Assembly (NCBI RefSeq): GCF_014219065.1
Contig: NZ_JACLGO010000037.1
Coordinates: 1 to 34,434 of the forward strand
Source of the DNA: Halopseudomonas xiamenensis
Lineage (GTDB): Bacteria > Pseudomonadota > Gammaproteobacteria > Pseudomonadales > Pseudomonadaceae
Direction: 5' to 3'
Length of the DNA: 34,434 nucleotides
A model generated the notes under the pieces. That model did no database searches, was not told the DNA's origin, and saw nothing but the letters and a program-made list of their open reading frames with translations. The position numbers and the translations under genes were made by a program. Shown here in pieces: positions 1-9,855 of the stretch (its first letter is position 1; each line of letters starts with the position of its first letter).

Positions 1-2
1 GC

Positions 3-212
3 ATCTATCCTCTGGCGCATCGCGACGCCGTAGAGGGGGAGGGAGGAGACCATCTTATCGAGCGCCTGCTCGACGACAGCGTACCACCAGCAGCACCAGT
101 ACCACCGGTCAATCCGCCCTGCGTAGCGTGCCCGTGGCTTTTCCCTGCGACCCACAGCGTTTCCCTGATAAGCTGCACCCAACTATCCTTTGCAGCCTGG
201 AGCCAGCAATGA
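3..212 (+). CDS. Possible 3' end of an upstream gene, partial
   Basis: A reading frame is open from the left edge and ends in a TGA that overlaps the srkA start codon as ATGA, the usual arrangement for translational coupling. The first part is rich in acidic residues and then has a proline/alanine/valine run, which could be the tail of a real protein. The last 30 residues have an unusual composition (several Cys and Trp). I recognise no family. It could equally be a chance open frame, so confidence is low. Confidence 0.2.
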   Translation: MYPLAHRDAVEGEGGDHLIERLLDDSVPPAAPVPPVNPPCVACPWLFPATHSVSLISCTQLSFAAWSQQ

Positions 213-1183
213 GCCACCCTTTTGCACTGCTGACCCCTGACACCGTACTGGATGCGGTGGAGTCACTCGGCTTTGTCAGCGATGCCCGCACCCTGACGCT
301 GAACAGCTATGAAAATCGCGTATTCCAGATCGGCATCGAGGACGGCCAGCCGCTGATCGCCAAGTTCTACCGTCCGGGGCGCTGGAGCGATGCGGCGATC
401 CTGGAGGAACACCAGTTCTCCCTGGAGCTGGTCGAGCGCGATATCCCGGTGATCCCGCCGCTGCAGATCGACGGCCAGACGCTGTTCGAATTCGCCGGCT
501 TCCGCTTCAGCCTGTTCCGCCGCTTCGGTGGCCGTGCCCCGGAGCTGGACAACCCCGACCACCTGCTGATGCTCGGTCGCCTGCTGGGCCGACTGCATGC
601 GGTAGGTACTATGCGCCCCTTTGAGCATCGCCCGGCGCTGACCGTGCAGTCCTTCGGCCACGACAGCCGCAACTGGCTGTATGAGCATGACAGCGTGCCA
701 GAGAACCTGCGCCCGGCGTACTTCTCGGTCGCCGACGACCTGCTGGCGCGTATCGACGACATCTACCGCGAACATCCCTACCAGAGCATCCGCCTGCATG
801 GCGACCTGCATGTCGGCAACCTGCTGTGGCGTGACGACAGCCTGTACATGGTGGACATGGATGACTGCCGCCAGGGCCCGGCGATCCAGGACCTGTGGAT
901 GATGCTGTCCGGCGAGCGCGACCAGCGCCAGGCGCAACTGGCCGAGCTGGTCGATGGTTACAACGAGTTCCACGACTTCGACCCGCGCCAGCTACCGCTG
1001 ATCGAATCCCTGCGCAGCCTGCGGCTGATCCACTACAGCGCCTGGCTGGCCCGGCGCTGGGACGACCCGGCGTTCCCCATGCACTTTCCCTGGTTCGCCA
1101 GCGAACGCTACTGGGCAGAACAGATCCTCACCCTGCGCGAGCAGCGCGCCGCGCTGGACGAACCAACGCTGCGGCTGTTCTGA
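209..1183 (+). CDS. srkA: Stress response kinase SrkA (YihE family)
   Basis: Cytoplasmic Ser/Thr protein kinase of the aminoglycoside-phosphotransferase fold. In E. coli the family (YihE/SrkA) counters stress-induced programmed death and is controlled by Cpx. The 324-residue length matches the family. The motif LNSYENRV is at residues 31-38, the probable ATP-site lysine is K52 in AKFYRP, the catalytic-loop HGDLHVGN is at 197-204 (D199 as base), and the metal-binding VDMDD is at 215-219. The ATG at 209 is chosen over an in-frame GTG at 128 because GGAG lies six bases before it and because homologues start here. The next gene is 161 bases away, so it is probably not in the same operon. Confidence 0.93.
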   Translation: MSHPFALLTPDTVLDAVESLGFVSDARTLTLNSYENRVFQIGIEDGQPLIAKFYRPGRWSDAAILEEHQFSLELVERDIPVIPPLQIDGQTLFEFAGFRFSLFRRFGGRAPELDNPDHLLMLGRLLGRLHAVGTMRPFEHRPALTVQSFGHDSRNWLYEHDSVPENLRPAYFSVADDLLARIDDIYREHPYQSIRLHGDLHVGNLLWRDDSLYMVDMDDCRQGPAIQDLWMMLSGERDQRQAQLAELVDGYNEFHDFDPRQLPLIESLRSLRLIHYSAWLARRWDDPAFPMHFPWFASERYWAEQILTLREQRAALDEPTLRLF

Positions 1184-1229
1184 TCCCGCTTTATCAATTC
1201 CATCAATGGCTGTTCCCGGTCGGGCGATA

Positions 1230-1248
1230 TGCCGCATACACTGCGGCA
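1230..1248. terminator. Short perfect hairpin after srkA
   Basis: TGCCGCA and TGCGGCA form a 7-bp stem around a 5-base loop, about 45 bases after the srkA stop. No T-run follows, so it may be a weak or Rho-assisted terminator, or just a stable hairpin. It is the only clear structure between srkA and the acyl-CoA dehydrogenase gene. Confidence 0.35.
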
Positions 1249-1344
1249 CATCATTATCCGCAACCTCCGGAAAGGTGACGCCCAGGCGCTGCAACAGGCC
1301 GGACGCAACCGTTTCGAGATGACACCAATAATGGGATACCCACC

Positions 1345-3147
1345 ATGACCGATACCCTGCTCGATTCACGCAACCTGGCGTTCGAACTCTATGAAGTACT
1401 GGATGCCGAGGAACTGACCCAACGCGAGCGTTTTGCCGATCACAATCGCGAGACCTTCGACGCCGCGCTGGCGACCGCCCGGCAGATCGCCGAGAAATAC
1501 TTCGCGCCGCACAACCGCAAGAGCGACGAGAACGAGCCGGAATATGTGGACGGCGCGGCAGTGCTGATCCCCGAGGTCAAACCGGCGGTGGACGCCTTTA
1601 TCGAAGCCGGCTTCCAGAACGCCGGACGCAGCTTCGAGGAGGGTGGCATGCAGCTGCCCAACCTGCTGTCGCGCGCCTGCTTCGCGCACTTCCAGTCGGC
1701 CAACATCGCCACCTCGTCCTACCCGATGCTGACCATGGGCGCCAGCAACCTGATCGGCAAGTTCGGCACCGAGGACCAGAAGCGCCGCTTCTTCCAACCG
1801 ATGATCGATGGCCGCTTCTTCGGCACCATGGCGTTGACCGAGCCGCATGCCGGCTCGTCACTGTCCGACCTGCGCACCCGTGCCGAGCCGGCAGGTGATG
1901 GCACCTACCGCATCAAGGGCAACAAGATCTTCATCTCCGGCGGCGATCACCCGCTGTCGGAAAACATCGTGCACATGGTGCTGGCCAAGCTGCCCGACGC
2001 CCCGCCCGGGGTAAAGGGCATCTCCCTGTTCATCGTGCCCAAGTTCCTGGTCAACGATGACGGCAGCCTGGGCGAGCGCAACGATGTGGTACTGGCCGGC
2101 CTGTTCCACAAGATGGGCTGGCGTGGCACCACCTCCACCGCGTTGAACTTCGGTGACAACGACAACTGCGTGGGCTACCTGGTGGGCGAGCCGCACAAGG
2201 GCCTGGCCTACATGTTCCAGATGATGAACGAGGCGCGTATTGGCGTCGGCATGGGCGCCATCATGCTCGGCTACGCCGGCTACCTGTACTCGCTGAACTA
2301 CGCCCGCGAGCGCCCGCAAGGCCGCCACCCGGATGGCAAGGACCCGACCAGCCCGCAGGTCGCTCTCATCGAGCATGCCGATGTACGGCGCATGCTGCTG
2401 ACCCAGAAGGCCTATGTCGAAGGCTCCTTCGACCTGGGTCTGTTCTGCGCCAAACTGGTGGACGACGGCAAGACCGGCAACAGCGAGGAGCAGCGCCAGC
2501 TGGCCAACGAACTGCTCGACCTGCTGACACCGATCGTCAAGTCGTGGCCGTCGGAGTTCTGCCTCAAGGCCAACGAGCTGGCGATCCAGATCCTCGGCGG
2601 TCACGGCTACACCCGCGAATACCCGGTGGAGCAGTACTACCGCGACAACCGCCTGAACCCGATCCACGAGGGCACCCACGGCATCCAGTCGCTGGACCTG
2701 CTGGCGCGCAAGCTGACCCAGAACAAGGGCGCCGGGCTGCGCCAGCTGACCGGCCTGATCCAGGACAGCATCCAGCGCGCCTCGGCGCATGCCTCGCTGC
2801 AGGAACTGCGCGCACCGCTGGAGCAGCTGCTGCAACGCCTGCAAACCACCACCACCGCCCTGCTGACCGACCTGGGCAGCGGCAAGGTCAACCAGACCCT
2901 GGCCAACTCGGCGCTGTACATGAAGGTCTTCGGCCATGCGGTGATCGGCTGGCGCTGGCTGGAACAGGCGATTCGCGCCGAGGAAGGCCTGGCCCGGGGC
3001 AACAGCGCCGACGAGGACTTCTATTGCGGCAAGCTGCAGGCGGCACGCTACTTCCTGACCTGGGAAGTGCCCGCCTGCCAGCATGAGCTGAACCTGCTGG
3101 ATGCGCGGGACCAGACCTGCATGGAAATGCAGGATAGTTGGTTCTAA
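1345..3147 (+). CDS. Acyl-CoA dehydrogenase, 600-residue FadE-like type
   Basis: FAD-dependent alpha,beta-dehydrogenation of acyl-CoA, the first step of beta-oxidation. At 600 residues it belongs to the long acyl-CoA dehydrogenases with an extra C-terminal helical domain (about 470-600), as found in several Pseudomonas FadE paralogues; shorter enzymes have about 380. The central FAD-contact motif is MALTEPHAGSSLSDLRTRA (about 157-175). The segment NPIHEGTHGIQ carries E442, which aligns with the catalytic base of the family, and ILGGHGYTREYPVEQYYRD precedes it. The start ATG has no strong ribosome site, but the N-terminus MTDTLLDSRN looks like that of Pseudomonas homologues. Chain-length preference cannot be read from the sequence. 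Confidence 0.92.
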   Translation: MTDTLLDSRNLAFELYEVLDAEELTQRERFADHNRETFDAALATARQIAEKYFAPHNRKSDENEPEYVDGAAVLIPEVKPAVDAFIEAGFQNAGRSFEEGGMQLPNLLSRACFAHFQSANIATSSYPMLTMGASNLIGKFGTEDQKRRFFQPMIDGRFFGTMALTEPHAGSSLSDLRTRAEPAGDGTYRIKGNKIFISGGDHPLSENIVHMVLAKLPDAPPGVKGISLFIVPKFLVNDDGSLGERNDVVLAGLFHKMGWRGTTSTALNFGDNDNCVGYLVGEPHKGLAYMFQMMNEARIGVGMGAIMLGYAGYLYSLNYARERPQGRHPDGKDPTSPQVALIEHADVRRMLLTQKAYVEGSFDLGLFCAKLVDDGKTGNSEEQRQLANELLDLLTPIVKSWPSEFCLKANELAIQILGGHGYTREYPVEQYYRDNRLNPIHEGTHGIQSLDLLARKLTQNKGAGLRQLTGLIQDSIQRASAHASLQELRAPLEQLLQRLQTTTTALLTDLGSGKVNQTLANSALYMKVFGHAVIGWRWLEQAIRAEEGLARGNSADEDFYCGKLQAARYFLTWEVPACQHELNLLDARDQTCMEMQDSWF

Positions 3148-3152
3148 AACCC

Positions 3153-3403
3153 TTCCCCCTCTCCCCCGACCCCTCTCCCGCGAGGGGAGAGGGGAGCAGA
3201 ACGTGCAAACCGGCAACATAGGTGACAGCTCAGACCGGGAGGATGGGTTACGCAAGTTACGGTAGCCCATACTCTGGTTACACATTGCCAACTGTATCTA
3301 CCCCTGTCTGAAAACACGGGCTGACAAGAAAGCTCTGGGATGTCAGCAAGCACACCTGACTCCCCTCTCCCCTCGCGGGAGAGGGGCCGGGGGAGAGGGG
3401 GAA
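3153..3403. repeat. Inverted pair of 44-bp GA/CT-rich palindromic repeats
   Basis: The 44 bases at 3153-3196 reappear as the reverse complement at 3360-3403 with a single mismatch. Each copy itself holds a smaller palindrome (CCCTCTCCC...GGGAGAGGG around CGCGAGG). The 163 bases between them have no convincing gene. The pair fills most of the gap between the acyl-CoA dehydrogenase and mscK, where it could terminate transcription or form a large cruciform. The arrangement (two inverted palindromes around a short core) resembles a REPIN or small MITE-like element. No target-site duplication was obvious. Confidence 0.85.
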
Positions 3404-3482
3404 ACAACAGCAACACCCCCACTCTTTCATTCATACGCGCCGACGTCTAACCTAGCCATCAGCCCACTGCGGATTGCTAGCC

Positions 3483-6400
3483 ATGCCACGCCTCCACCTG
3501 CTGCTGTGTCTGCTGTTCGCCTGCCAGGCGCTGTTCATGCCCCTGGCCCACGCGCAGGACAGTGACGCAGACCTCAGCCCCATCGAACGCCTGCAGGCGG
3601 ATATCGCCGCGCTGCCTGACAGCGGCAAGTCCGCCGCCGAGCAGCAACAGCTGCAGGAAGCCTGGCAGCAGCGGCTGACGGCACTGCAGCGGATCGAGTC
3701 GGTGAAAGAGCAGCAGGCAGAGCTGCAATCGACCCTCGACGGCGCACCCGAAGAGCTGCGCAGCCTGCGGCAGCAGATCAATGCCCTCAGCCCCGCCGAT
3801 GAAGAGCGCCTGCGCCAGCGTTTTGCCGCGGGTACGCTGCAGACCCTGGACACCACACTGGGCGATCTGGTGGCCAGGATGTATGACTGGCAGAACGAGC
3901 TGACGGCGGTCAACAGCGAACTGATCGCCGCGGAAACCCGTCCGGAGAAGACCCAGAGCCGGATCTCCGCCAACCAGTCGCGTGCCAATCAACTCAACGA
4001 GCAACTGCGTCAACTGCAGCGCCAGCCGCAGAACCAGTTGAACCAGGCGCAGGTGGAGGCGATGCAGGCGGAGCTGGCCAGCCTGGAACAGTCCAGCAAC
4101 CTGCTGCGCCAGCAGTTGTCGGCGAACAACACCTTGCTGGAACTGGCCAATGAAGAACGCCGCCTGCTGCTCGCCGAGCTGGGCAATATCGACAAGGAAA
4201 TCAACGTACTGCAGGATGTGATCGACGAGAAGCGGCGCAGCCTGTCCGAGCAGGTGATCAGCGATACCACCGCCGAATCACAGCAGATCAGCAACCACCA
4301 GTTGCTGCACAAGCAGAGCCTGATCAATCAGCGGCTCAGCGAGGAGCTGTTGGAGTCATCGAACCGGATCAGTTCCCTGTCGCGCCGCAATATCCGCACT
4401 ACCCAGCAGATCGACCATCTGACCCAGCAGGAAAGCGCGCTGGACCAGCAGATCAGCGTGCTGGAAGGCAGCCTGCTGCTGTCGCGCATCCTGCACCAGG
4501 AAAAACAGGCGCTACCGGCAGTGCAGATCGATCATACGCTGGCCGATTCGGTAGCCGACATGCGCCTGCGCCAGTTCGAGATCAATCAGTTGCGTGAGCA
4601 ACTGCGCAACCAGGACGCCTACCTCAATCGCCTGCTCAACCAGCTGCCGGAGGAGCAACGGGAGGCGCTGCGCGAGGACCTGCTGCAACTGCTGCGCAGC
4701 CGCCTGACGCTGGTGGAGCAGCTCAGTACCCATATCAATACTCTGCTGGGTGAGGCCATCGCGCTGCAGATCAGCGAGACCCAGTTGCAGCAGCTCAGCA
4801 GCAAGCTGCAGCAGACCATCGACGACCAGTTGTTCTGGGTAGCCAGCAATCCACCGATCGGCCGTGACTGGTTGCTGGACCTGCCGCAGCAGATGCTGTC
4901 CCAGTGGCAGGATCTGCAACCAGTAGCGCAAATACAGCGCTTGTTGCTGACCCTCAAGGACAATCCGGGCTGGTTGGCGTTGCTGCTGGCCCTGGCAGGG
5001 ATACCGCTGCTGTTTCGCCAGCGCCTGGCCAGGCGCCTGCGGGAGTTGCATGGGGAGGTCGGGCATTACCGCCTCGACAACCAGCGCACCACGCCCATGG
5101 CGCTGTTGCTGACCGCGGTCTGGGTGCTGCCGCTGCCGATCCTGCTGGGCGGTGCCGGCTTCGGCCTGGGCTTTGGCGATACCCCGGCCATGCCCACCCT
5201 GGGTCGGGTGCTGCTGCAATTGTCCGTGGGCTGGTTTGTCCTGCACCTGATGTACCGGCTGTGCTACCCCCAGGGCATTACCATCCAGCATTTCCGCTGG
5301 TCCACCAGCACGGTGTCACGGCTGCGCAAGCTGATCCGGCGTCTGGCCTGGGTCCTGCTGCCGATGCTGCTGATCATCAGCCTGGGCACCAGCAACCCCG
5401 AGCACCTGGACAAGGACGTGCTGGGCCGGCTGACGATGATCATCACCCTGTGCCTGTTCAGCCTGCTGGTCGGCGGCGTGATGCGCCGCAGCGAGCCGTT
5501 GAACAACTCGCGGATCTTTCATTTCGGCGCCTCGGCGATCCTGATCCTGGCGCCCCTGGCACTGGCCGGCATGACCATCTGGGGCTATCACTATACGGCC
5601 ATCCGCCTGGCCGAGCGGATGATAGGTACGCTGTACCTGATCACCGCCTGGATATTGCTGCAGGGCATAGTGGTACGCAACCTGCGCGTGGCCGGCCGGC
5701 ACCTGGCCTATCAGCGCGCGATCAGCAAACGCCAGGCCGAGGAACAGGCCGGCGGCCTCGAGTCCGACGTGCCTCTGGACATTCCCGAACTCAAGCTCGA
5801 GCAGATCAACCAGCAGTCGCTGCGCCTGGCCCGCCTGGGGCTGCTGATCCTGTTCGGCGTGCTGATCTACCTGACCTGGTCCGACCTGATCAGCGCTGCC
5901 TCCTACCTGGAATCCATCACCCTGTGGGAATACAACAGCGGCACTACCGACAACCCATTGATGGTGCCGCTCAGCGCCGGCGACCTGCTCGGCGCCATCA
6001 TCGTGGTGGTGCTGACCATCACCCTGGCGCGCAACCTGCCGGGGCTGCTGGAGATACTGGTGCTGTCACGCATGGAGCTGCGCCAGGGCAGCAGCTACGC
6101 CATCACCACTCTGCTCAGCTACCTGATCATCAGCGTCGGCATCATCAGTTGTCTGTCCACCCTGGGTGTCAGCTGGAACAAGCTGCAATGGCTGGTCGCG
6201 GCACTGGGCGTCGGTCTCGGCTTCGGCCTGCAGGAAATCTTCGCCAACTTCGTCTCCGGGCTGATCATCCTGTTCGAGCGGCCGGTGCGCATCGGTGATG
6301 TGGTGACCATCGGCGAGCTGTCGGGCACGGTCAACCGCATCCGCATCCGCGCCACCACCATCACCGATTTCGATCGCAAGGAAATCATCGTTCCCAACAA

Positions 6401-6782
6401 GACCTTCGTCACCGAGCACCTGATCAACTGGTCACTGTCCGACACCGTCACCCGCGTCACGGTGAGAATCGCCGTGGCCCACGGCTCGGATGTGAAACTG
6501 GTGCGCGAGCTGCTGCTGCAGATCGCCAACAATAACCCGCGGGTGCTGGATGAACCGGAACCGCTGGTACTGTTTCTCGGTTTCAATGACAACCGGCTGG
6601 ATCACGAACTGCGCATGCATGTGCGGCAGCTGGATGATCGCAACCCGGCCATCGATGAGACCAACCGCGAGATCGACCGCCTGTTCGCCGAGAACCACAT
6701 AGAAATCGCCACCCGGCAGGTGGATGTCAACCTGCGCACCAGTCAGGGCCTGGAGCGGCTGATCAGCACCGAGCGGGACTGA
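3483..6782 (+). CDS. mscK: Mechanosensitive channel MscK/KefA type
   Basis: Large MscS-superfamily channel of the inner membrane that opens under hypo-osmotic tension. The 1099 residues are organised as in MscK. A signal peptide ends near AHAQD (about residue 25). A long Gln/Leu/Glu-rich coiled-coil periplasmic domain runs to about 470. Many hydrophobic segments run from about 490 to 900. The pore helix region GVGLGFGLQEIFANFVSGL is near 905-925, followed by the MscS beta domain (RPVRIGDVVTIGELSGTV) and the cytoplasmic C-terminal domain. The ATG at 3483 is preferred to a TTG nine bases upstream because the signal peptide then starts MPRLHLLL. The gene stands alone after the inverted repeat pair; yeiP starts 69 bases later. 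Calling it MscK rather than another large MscS paralogue rests on architecture. Confidence 0.9.
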   Translation: MPRLHLLLCLLFACQALFMPLAHAQDSDADLSPIERLQADIAALPDSGKSAAEQQQLQEAWQQRLTALQRIESVKEQQAELQSTLDGAPEELRSLRQQINALSPADEERLRQRFAAGTLQTLDTTLGDLVARMYDWQNELTAVNSELIAAETRPEKTQSRISANQSRANQLNEQLRQLQRQPQNQLNQAQVEAMQAELASLEQSSNLLRQQLSANNTLLELANEERRLLLAELGNIDKEINVLQDVIDEKRRSLSEQVISDTTAESQQISNHQLLHKQSLINQRLSEELLESSNRISSLSRRNIRTTQQIDHLTQQESALDQQISVLEGSLLLSRILHQEKQALPAVQIDHTLADSVADMRLRQFEINQLREQLRNQDAYLNRLLNQLPEEQREALREDLLQLLRSRLTLVEQLSTHINTLLGEAIALQISETQLQQLSSKLQQTIDDQLFWVASNPPIGRDWLLDLPQQMLSQWQDLQPVAQIQRLLLTLKDNPGWLALLLALAGIPLLFRQRLARRLRELHGEVGHYRLDNQRTTPMALLLTAVWVLPLPILLGGAGFGLGFGDTPAMPTLGRVLLQLSVGWFVLHLMYRLCYPQGITIQHFRWSTSTVSRLRKLIRRLAWVLLPMLLIISLGTSNPEHLDKDVLGRLTMIITLCLFSLLVGGVMRRSEPLNNSRIFHFGASAILILAPLALAGMTIWGYHYTAIRLAERMIGTLYLITAWILLQGIVVRNLRVAGRHLAYQRAISKRQAEEQAGGLESDVPLDIPELKLEQINQQSLRLARLGLLILFGVLIYLTWSDLISAASYLESITLWEYNSGTTDNPLMVPLSAGDLLGAIIVVVLTITLARNLPGLLEILVLSRMELRQGSSYAITTLLSYLIISVGIISCLSTLGVSWNKLQWLVAALGVGLGFGLQEIFANFVSGLIILFERPVRIGDVVTIGELSGTVNRIRIRATTITDFDRKEIIVPNKTFVTEHLINWSLSDTVTRVTVRIAVAHGSDVKLVRELLLQIANNNPRVLDEPEPLVLFLGFNDNRLDHELRMHVRQLDDRNPAIDETNREIDRLFAENHIEIATRQVDVNLRTSQGLERLISTERD

Positions 6783-6851
6783 AGCCGTCGCTTGCGCGTC
6801 AACCGGGGGAAAACGCACAATAGCGTTTTCCCTGCCATCCGAGCATTGCCA

Positions 6852-7418
6852 ATGCCAAAAGCCTCCGAACTGAAGAAGGGCCAGATCGTCCAGATCAACG
6901 GCCAGCCGTATATCGTTTCCCAGATCGATGTGAAGAGCCCGTCCTCGCGCAGCGGTACCACCCTGTACAAGGTGCGCTTCAACCATGCGCAGACCAAGCA
7001 GAAGCTCGAACAGAGCCTGACCGGTGACGACTTCTTCGCGCCCATCGACTTCCAGAAGCGTGCCGTGCAGTTCCTCTACCAGGATGCCGATGGCTACACC
7101 TTCATGGATAACGAGGACTACAGCCAGTTCACCCTGAACGAGGATGCCCTCGAAGAACAGATTCCCTATCTGTATGACGGCATCCAGGGCCTGTACGGCC
7201 TGGTGGTCGAAGGCAACCTGGTCGGCGTGGAACTGCCAGCGGTAGTGGAAATGGCGATTGCCGAGACACCGCCGGCGATCAAGGGCTCCTCGGCCAGTGC
7301 CCGGACCAAGACCGCACGCTTTGCCAGCGGCCTGGAGATTCAGATCCCCGAGTACCTGGAAACCGGTGAAGTGGTGCGCATCAACACCGAAACCGGCAAA
7401 TTCATGTCGCGCGCCTGA
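6852..7418 (+). CDS. yeiP: Elongation factor P-like protein YeiP/EfpL
   Basis: EF-P paralogue that binds the ribosome and helps peptide-bond formation at proline-containing stall motifs. The 188 residues match YeiP (about 190). The KOW-like N-terminal domain begins MPKASELKKGQIVQINGQPY, followed by two OB domains. The loop tip carries SPSSRSG, without the modified lysine context of canonical EF-P. The C-terminal signature VVRINTETGKFMSRA is typical. The ATG at 6852 is chosen over an upstream in-frame start at 6792 because it matches the family N-terminus. The carboxylesterase gene follows after 18 bases, so the two are probably cotranscribed. Confidence 0.93.
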   Translation: MPKASELKKGQIVQINGQPYIVSQIDVKSPSSRSGTTLYKVRFNHAQTKQKLEQSLTGDDFFAPIDFQKRAVQFLYQDADGYTFMDNEDYSQFTLNEDALEEQIPYLYDGIQGLYGLVVEGNLVGVELPAVVEMAIAETPPAIKGSSASARTKTARFASGLEIQIPEYLETGEVVRINTETGKFMSRA

Positions 7419-7436
7419 CCCGAAGGAACAACAACA

Positions 7437-8099
7437 ATGTCCAACGAACCCCTGATCATCGAACCACCCCGCCCGGCCGATGCCTGTGTCATCTGGCTGC
7501 ATGGCCTGGGCGCGGACCGCTATGACTTCGTGCCGGTGGTCAAGGCGCTGGAGCTGCCGGCCGATCACCGCCTGCGTTTCATCTTCCCGCAGGCGCCGAC
7601 CCGCCCGGTGACCATCAATGGCGGCTTCCCCATGCCAAGCTGGTTCGACATCCTGGCGATCACGCCGCAGCGGGTGATGAACCTGGAGCAACTGGCCGAA
7701 TCCGTGGCCATGGTCCGTGGTCTGGTCGATGAACAGGTTGCCAGTGGCATTGCCGCCGAGCGTATCGTGCTGGCCGGTTTCTCCCAGGGTGGCGCCATCG
7801 TCATGCGTGCGGCACTGGAAAGCGGTCTGGCGCTGGGCGGGGTGATGGCCCTGTCGACCTATGGCCCGACGCTTGAGCAGGTACTGAGCGAGCACCAGGG
7901 GCCACGGCTGGATGTGTTCTTCGCCCACGGCCTGCATGACGAGATTCTGCATCCACAGCTGGGCCGCCAGGCCCATGACCTGCTGCAGGGCGCCGGGCAT
8001 ACTGCGCACTGGCATGCCTATCCCATGGGCCATGAGGTCTGCCCGGCGGAAATCGCCGATATCCGCAACTGGCTGGACAATCGCCTGGGACTTCGCTAA
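7437..8099 (+). CDS. Carboxylesterase, phospholipase/carboxylesterase family
   Basis: Alpha/beta-hydrolase of the small cytoplasmic carboxylesterase family (bacterial relatives of acyl-protein thioesterase), hydrolysing short acyl esters. The 220-residue length is standard. The oxyanion region is WLHGLGAD (20-27), the nucleophile is S116 in GFSQGG, the acid is D168 in HGLHDEIL, and the base is H199 in PMGHEVCP, so the triad is complete. The start is supported by GAAGGA before the ATG. It follows yeiP by 18 bases and ends 55 bases before rhlB. No signal peptide is present. The natural substrate cannot be inferred. Confidence 0.92.
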   Translation: MSNEPLIIEPPRPADACVIWLHGLGADRYDFVPVVKALELPADHRLRFIFPQAPTRPVTINGGFPMPSWFDILAITPQRVMNLEQLAESVAMVRGLVDEQVASGIAAERIVLAGFSQGGAIVMRAALESGLALGGVMALSTYGPTLEQVLSEHQGPRLDVFFAHGLHDEILHPQLGRQAHDLLQGAGHTAHWHAYPMGHEVCPAEIADIRNWLDNRLGLR

Positions 8100-8154
8100 C
8101 CGCCTGGGTTGCTTTACACTGCTCGATGATTCCCTATCACATCGAGAGACGATT

Positions 8155-9705
8155 GTGCTCAAGGCACTGAAAAAACTATTCAAACCGGGCAAGACACCGG
8201 CTCCGCATCACGAGACGCACATCGAGCCGGCGGCGGCCCCGGTTACCCCGAGCAGCGCCGCGCCGGCATCAGCGGCGCCGCAGCCCCAACACAAGCACGA
8301 CCGGCATGAGAAGAAGGATGCCCGTCCAAAGCGCAACCGCCAGACCAGGACACGCCCTGCCGCAGCGCCGGCCAAGCCCTGGTCCATCGCCGATTTCGTG
8401 GTGGAGCCCGCAGAGGGCAAGACCCGCTTCCATGACTTCCCGCTGCCCGACAGCCTGATGCGCGCCATCCAGGACCAGGGATTCAGCTACTGCACGCCGA
8501 TCCAGGCCCAGGTGCTGGGCAATACCCTGCTCGGCCACGACGCCATCGGCCGTGCCCAGACCGGCACCGGCAAGACCGCCGCCTTCCTGATCTCGACCAT
8601 TACCCAGTTGCTGGAAACCCCGCCGCCGGATGAGCGTTTCATGGGCGAGCCACGCGCGCTGATCATCGCCCCGACCCGGGAGCTGGTGATGCAGATCGCC
8701 AGTGACGCCGAGGGCCTGACCAAACACTGCGGGCTGAACGTCATGGGCTTTGTCGGCGGTATGGATTATGACCGGCAACTCAAGCAGTTGGAAAAGAAGT
8801 ACTGCGACATTCTGGTGGCCACCCCCGGCCGCCTGCTGGACTTCTGCAATCGCGGAGAGGTGCACCTGGACCTGGTCGAGGTGCTGATCCTGGATGAGGC
8901 CGACCGCATGCTCGACATGGGCTTCATTCCGCAGGTGCGGCAGATCATCCGCCAGACCCCGCGCAAGGGCGATCGCCAGACCCTGCTGTTCTCCGCCACC
9001 TTCAGCGATGACGTGATGAACCTGGCACGCCAGTGGACGGTCGATCCGGCCATCGTCGAGATCGAGCCGGAACGCCCGGCCTCGGAAAACATCACGCAGA
9101 AGGTCTACGCGGTCAGCAGCAGCGACAAGTACAAGCTGCTGTTCAATCTGGTCACCCAACTGGAGTTGGAACGGGTCATGGTGTTCGCCAACCGCAAGGA
9201 CGAGGTGCGCCGCATCCAGGAACGCCTGGTGCGCGATGGTATCGATGCCGCCCAGCTGTCCGGCGACGTACCGCAGAACAAGCGGGTGCGCACGCTGGAG
9301 AACTTCCGCGAGGGCAAGCTGCGGGTGCTGGTCGCCACCGATGTGGCCGGGCGTGGCATTCATATCGATGGCATCAGCCATGTGATCAACTACACCCTGC
9401 CGGAAGATCCGGAAGACTACGTACACCGTATCGGGCGCACCGGTCGCGCCGGCGCCAAGGGCACCTCGATCAGCTTCGCCGGTGAGGATGATGCCTTCCA
9501 GCTGCCGCCGATCGAGGAATTGCTGGGCGGCAAGCTGGAATGCGTACCGCCGGAAGAGGAGCTGCTCAAGTCGGTGCCCAAGCGCCATCGCACAGCCGAG
9601 GAAAAGGCCGCCAGCGATGCCAACGAAGCCGAGCAGGCTGCAGCCGCGGCAGCCAATCGCAAGCGTTCCAGTTCCAGAAGGGATGGGCGACGGGACCGCC
9701 GTTAG
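8155..9705 (+). CDS. rhlB: ATP-dependent RNA helicase RhlB
   Basis: DEAD-box RNA helicase; in gammaproteobacteria RhlB unwinds RNA for RNase E in the degradosome. Visible motifs are the Q-motif region around [10 protein letters not shown], Walker A AQTGTGKT (134-141), PTRELV, DEAD (247-250), SAT (280-282), and HRIGRTGR (424-431). Residues 1-75 form an Ala/Pro/His-rich and then Arg/Lys-rich extension; the C-terminal tail is Ala/Glu- and then Arg-rich, likely disordered and RNA-binding. The start is a GTG giving [10 protein letters not shown], which matches Pseudomonas RhlB, with GAGAG just upstream. The same frame is open further upstream into the esterase gene, but that part is an overlap artefact. 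The 516 residues exceed E. coli RhlB (about 420) because of the extensions. Confidence 0.93.
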   Translation: MLKALKKLFKPGKTPAPHHETHIEPAAAPVTPSSAAPASAAPQPQHKHDRHEKKDARPKRNRQTRTRPAAAPAKPWSIADFVVEPAEGKTRFHDFPLPDSLMRAIQDQGFSYCTPIQAQVLGNTLLGHDAIGRAQTGTGKTAAFLISTITQLLETPPPDERFMGEPRALIIAPTRELVMQIASDAEGLTKHCGLNVMGFVGGMDYDRQLKQLEKKYCDILVATPGRLLDFCNRGEVHLDLVEVLILDEADRMLDMGFIPQVRQIIRQTPRKGDRQTLLFSATFSDDVMNLARQWTVDPAIVEIEPERPASENITQKVYAVSSSDKYKLLFNLVTQLELERVMVFANRKDEVRRIQERLVRDGIDAAQLSGDVPQNKRVRTLENFREGKLRVLVATDVAGRGIHIDGISHVINYTLPEDPEDYVHRIGRTGRAGAKGTSISFAGEDDAFQLPPIEELLGGKLECVPPEEELLKSVPKRHRTAEEKAASDANEAEQAAAAAANRKRSSSRRDGRRDRR

Positions 9706-9720
9706 GTTTTTTTGCGCAAC

Positions 9721-9754
9721 CGGGCCGATGACTATAACCCGTTGATTCGGCCCG
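9721..9754. terminator. Possible weak terminator after rhlB
   Basis: CGGGCCGA and TCGGCCCG can pair as an 8-bp stem with an 18-base loop, 16 bases after the rhlB stop. A run of seven T's (GTTTTTTTG) lies before the stem rather than after it, so this is not a classic intrinsic terminator in the rhlB direction. Confidence 0.3.
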
Positions 9755-9855
9755 GGAGAACCACCATCCGTCCGTTAGCGGCGATCTTCCACATTTATCG
9801 TCTTGACGCTTGTAGCTGTCATTTATTTTGCGCTATACCTCAATCAACCGACCGA

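Noticed and set aside
1858..3291. A 477-codon minus-strand frame opposite the acyl-CoA dehydrogenase
   Set aside because: It is antisense to a well-conserved enzyme and has the Gln/Ala/Leu/Val shadow composition; its start falls in the repeat region.
3197..3359. The unique core between the 44-bp repeats as a small RNA or small gene
   Set aside because: No open frame with a ribosome site and no clear promoter-terminator pair was found; it is left as the core of the repeat unit.
6432..8192. A 586-codon minus-strand frame across mscK, yeiP and the esterase
   Set aside because: It lies antisense to three recognisable genes, has a shadow-like composition (His/Gln/Asp/Gly rich) and no ribosome site.
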